This document shows, piece after piece, positions 5,837 to 7,288 of a DNA stretch of 7,288 nt. The stretch comes from Thermoplasmata archaeon. Lineage in GTDB: Archaea > Thermoplasmatota > Thermoplasmata > Thermoplasmatales > Thermoplasmataceae. Made by a program: the position numbers and the translations under genes. Every line of letters begins with the position of its first letter. Position 1 is the stretch's first letter. The stretch covers positions 1 through 7,288 of the forward strand of contig JAJZXP010000401.1 in assembly GCA_021806345.1 (NCBI GenBank). The letters run 5' to 3'. The notes under the pieces are model-generated. The model did not search any database, was not told the DNA's origin, and saw only the letters and a program-made list of their open reading frames with translations.

Positions 5837-6727
5837 GTGCAATTTTTGGGAAACAAAACAAATTTTTTCTTTTTAAATAACATTCTTAAATTGGAGATTA
5901 CGTTCCTTATAGATCTGGTTGCAATTGCAGGTTTTTTCACAAACCCTGAAGCTCTCAGCCATATTTATTTAATTATCCCATTGCTTATTTCAGGATCCCT
6001 TGCAAGCATGTCATCTGGCGTATTAAACAACATTTTTGATAGGGATATAGACATAAAAATGAATCGCGTTTCCAAAAGAAGAGAGGTGGTCAGAATGAGG
6101 CTGGGATACATGATCATTCTATTTTCAGTATTGTCTATTTCATCGTTGACAATTGGGCTGTTCTATCTCCCTCTCATATCCGCGTTCTTTATTCTGATGG
6201 GGTTCTTCAGTTATGCTATACTGTATACTATGCTGCTCAAAAGAAGAACTGACTTAAACATAGTAATCGGGGGTATCGCTGGAAGTTTTCCCGCACTGGC
6301 AGGATCATCTGCAATTCTTGGAATAATTACTCCCGCTTCCATTTTCATTGCGGTTCTCGTATTTGTATGGACTCCAACTCATTTCTGGTCACTTGCAATC
6401 AAATACAAGGATGACTACAAAGAGGCAGGAATACCAATGCTACCCGCGGTGAGGGGCATTCCCATAACAAGAGAGTATATTTTAATAAATTCAATCTTTC
6501 TTGCTACCGTAACAGTATTTCCTCTCATACACCCTCATATGGGACTGAGTATAATTTATCTTGTACTTGCAATTCCACTGGCTCTCTGGATTCTGATACC
6601 ATCAATAATTTACTTCTTGAAGGATGGCGGACCTAAGGAATACAGAAAATTATTTTCTTACACGAATGGCTATTTGACCGTCGGATTAATCCTAATTATA
6701 ATATCCACATTTACAATCCATATTTGA
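5837..6727 (+). CDS. ctaB: Protoheme IX farnesyltransferase (heme O synthase)
   Basis: A membrane prenyltransferase of the UbiA superfamily that adds a farnesyl group to protoheme to make heme O, the precursor of heme A and cofactor of the oxidase. Its 296 residues are the usual length for CtaB/CyoE. The first prenyl-diphosphate site is NNIFDRDIDIKM at 64-75 with D68 and D72. The conserved loop LKRRTDLNIVIGG lies at 134-146, followed by AGSFPALAG. WTPTHFWSLAIKYKDDYKEAGIPMLP (second Asp region, D192/D193) begins at W178. About nine membrane helices are expected. The start is GTG directly after the upstream stop with no Shine-Dalgarno site; a TTG at 5846 would cost only three residues. The loop after the first Asp motif is shorter than usual and has KRRE instead of the common KRPL. 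Placement inside the oxidase operon fits heme supply for subunit I. No CtaA (heme A synthase) is visible, so whether the oxidase uses heme O or A is not settled here. Confidence 0.95.
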   Translation: MQFLGNKTNFFFLNNILKLEITFLIDLVAIAGFFTNPEALSHIYLIIPLLISGSLASMSSGVLNNIFDRDIDIKMNRVSKRREVVRMRLGYMIILFSVLSISSLTIGLFYLPLISAFFILMGFFSYAILYTMLLKRRTDLNIVIGGIAGSFPALAGSSAILGIITPASIFIAVLVFVWTPTHFWSLAIKYKDDYKEAGIPMLPAVRGIPITREYILINSIFLATVTVFPLIHPHMGLSIIYLVLAIPLALWILIPSIIYFLKDGGPKEYRKLFSYTNGYLTVGLILIIISTFTIHI

Positions 6728-6728
6728 T

Positions 6729-7288
6729 ATGCTGGGCAAGCGTCAAACATTAATGGTAGTTATTTCGTTTATGTGCTCAGCCATTGTGCTCAATTTCGGT
6801 ATATTTAAGTTCCCTAACGATGCCCAAGTGTTCGGTTATATAATGATGATTATGCCAATTTTGGAACTCTTCATCCTTATAAAATTCACCTCCTTGAGGA
6901 ATGGGATAGTTTCATCTCTCCTTTCGTGGAAAGGTCTGGTACTGTTATTCTCAGTAACAACCATCTGGGAATTTATCCTTTTGATAGATCTTCAGGGGAG
7001 ACAATCGATATATTACGAAATGCAAATAATCTATTATCCCGGTTTTTTTGAACAGGTAACATTCTCGATGCTTGGCACCGAAGGTCTTGGTCTTTATTTC
7101 AGGAGGGGCACTTCCTTAATGATAAGTGTACTATTTTATTTCTCCTATTATCTGATGATTCTGCTAAATTCACTTTCTGCTTACCAGGGTGTGTTTACTC
7201 CGTATTTTATATTGGATATTTTTGGTATTTCATCCATTTACGTTGCATGCTACGGTTTCTCCAAATCCATTTATCTGGCAATTATTAT
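6729..7288 (+). CDS. Multi-helix membrane protein, 3'-partial, unknown function
   Basis: An open frame runs from the ATG at 6729, one nucleotide after the ctaB stop, to the right edge: 186 codons with no stop. The start MLGKRQTLMVVISFM leads into a helix at about 7-27. Further hydrophobic segments lie at about 36-53, 68-86, 130-149 and 158-186, with a loop containing EGLGLYFRRG around 118-127. The spacing implies co-translation with ctaB and membership of the oxidase operon. There is no histidine in the visible part, which excludes the heme A synthase CtaA as its identity. The last visible helix holds YVACYGFSKSI, which loosely resembles the catalytic-cysteine helix of exosortase/archaeosortase proteins (A-C-x-G-[IL]-x-S), but the Arg and His that would confirm this lie beyond the window. 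The family is therefore not assigned; an assembly factor for the oxidase is the other likely reading. Confidence 0.78.
   Translation, partial: MLGKRQTLMVVISFMCSAIVLNFGIFKFPNDAQVFGYIMMIMPILELFILIKFTSLRNGIVSSLLSWKGLVLLFSVTTIWEFILLIDLQGRQSIYYEMQIIYYPGFFEQVTFSMLGTEGLGLYFRRGTSLMISVLFYFSYYLMILLNSLSAYQGVFTPYFILDIFGISSIYVACYGFSKSIYLAII

Noticed and set aside
5869..5881. CTTTTTAAATAAC as a promoter for ctaB
   Set aside because: It lies inside ctaB, downstream of its start, and no suitable in-frame start follows before the catalytic region.
6729..7288. Heme A synthase (CtaA) for the gene after ctaB
   Set aside because: CtaA needs several conserved heme-ligating histidines; the visible 186 residues contain none.
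1..7288. CRISPR array, tRNA/rRNA genes, insertion sequences or attachment sites
   Set aside because: No spaced direct repeats, tRNA-like folds, transposase frames or terminal inverted repeats were seen; coding density leaves almost no room for them.

Overview
The window looks like a low-GC (by eye) archaeal chromosome, most likely an acidophilic member of the Thermoplasmatales (Ferroplasma/Cuniculiplasma-like). The grounds are an archaeal MBF1-type regulator, TATA-type promoters placed about 18-29 nt before start codons (typical of leaderless mRNAs), frequent AGG and ATA codons, and a cytochrome c-free oxidase cluster with its own blue-copper protein. The species assignment is inference. All genes are on the + strand and packing is very tight; the only non-coding stretches are about 68 and 41 nt.

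Left part (1-2172): a helical-repeat protein of unknown function, cut by the left edge of the window, overlaps by 4 nt a six-helix membrane protein that is also unrecognised. They look like one transcription unit. Middle (2173-2702): a short promoter region and the gene for the archaeal MBF1 homologue (N-terminal zinc ribbon plus Cro/C1-type HTH), probably monocistronic.

Right part (2703-7288): a respiratory operon with its own TATA-like promoter. In order it encodes a small two-helix membrane protein, oxidase subunit II with a complete CuA site, heme-copper oxidase subunit I, a membrane-anchored type 1 copper protein (sulfocyanin/plastocyanin-like), protoheme IX farnesyltransferase (CtaB), and a multi-helix membrane protein cut by the right edge. 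Subunit I lacks the A-type K-channel lysine and the TM6 glutamate and carries Ser and Thr where the Thermus ba3 enzyme has S309 and T312, so it is best called a B-type oxidase. The inferred electron path is cupredoxin -> CuA -> low-spin heme -> heme/CuB -> O2, with CtaB supplying heme O for an o- or a-type heme. No CxxCH cytochrome c motif is visible in the predicted proteins.

Most of the window is a recognisable respiratory locus rather than a new kind of system. The least explained parts are the 82-residue protein at the head of the oxidase operon, the extra N-terminal helix of subunit I, the truncated membrane protein at the right edge with a Cys motif faintly like exosortases, and the repeat-protein/membrane-protein pair at the left edge.
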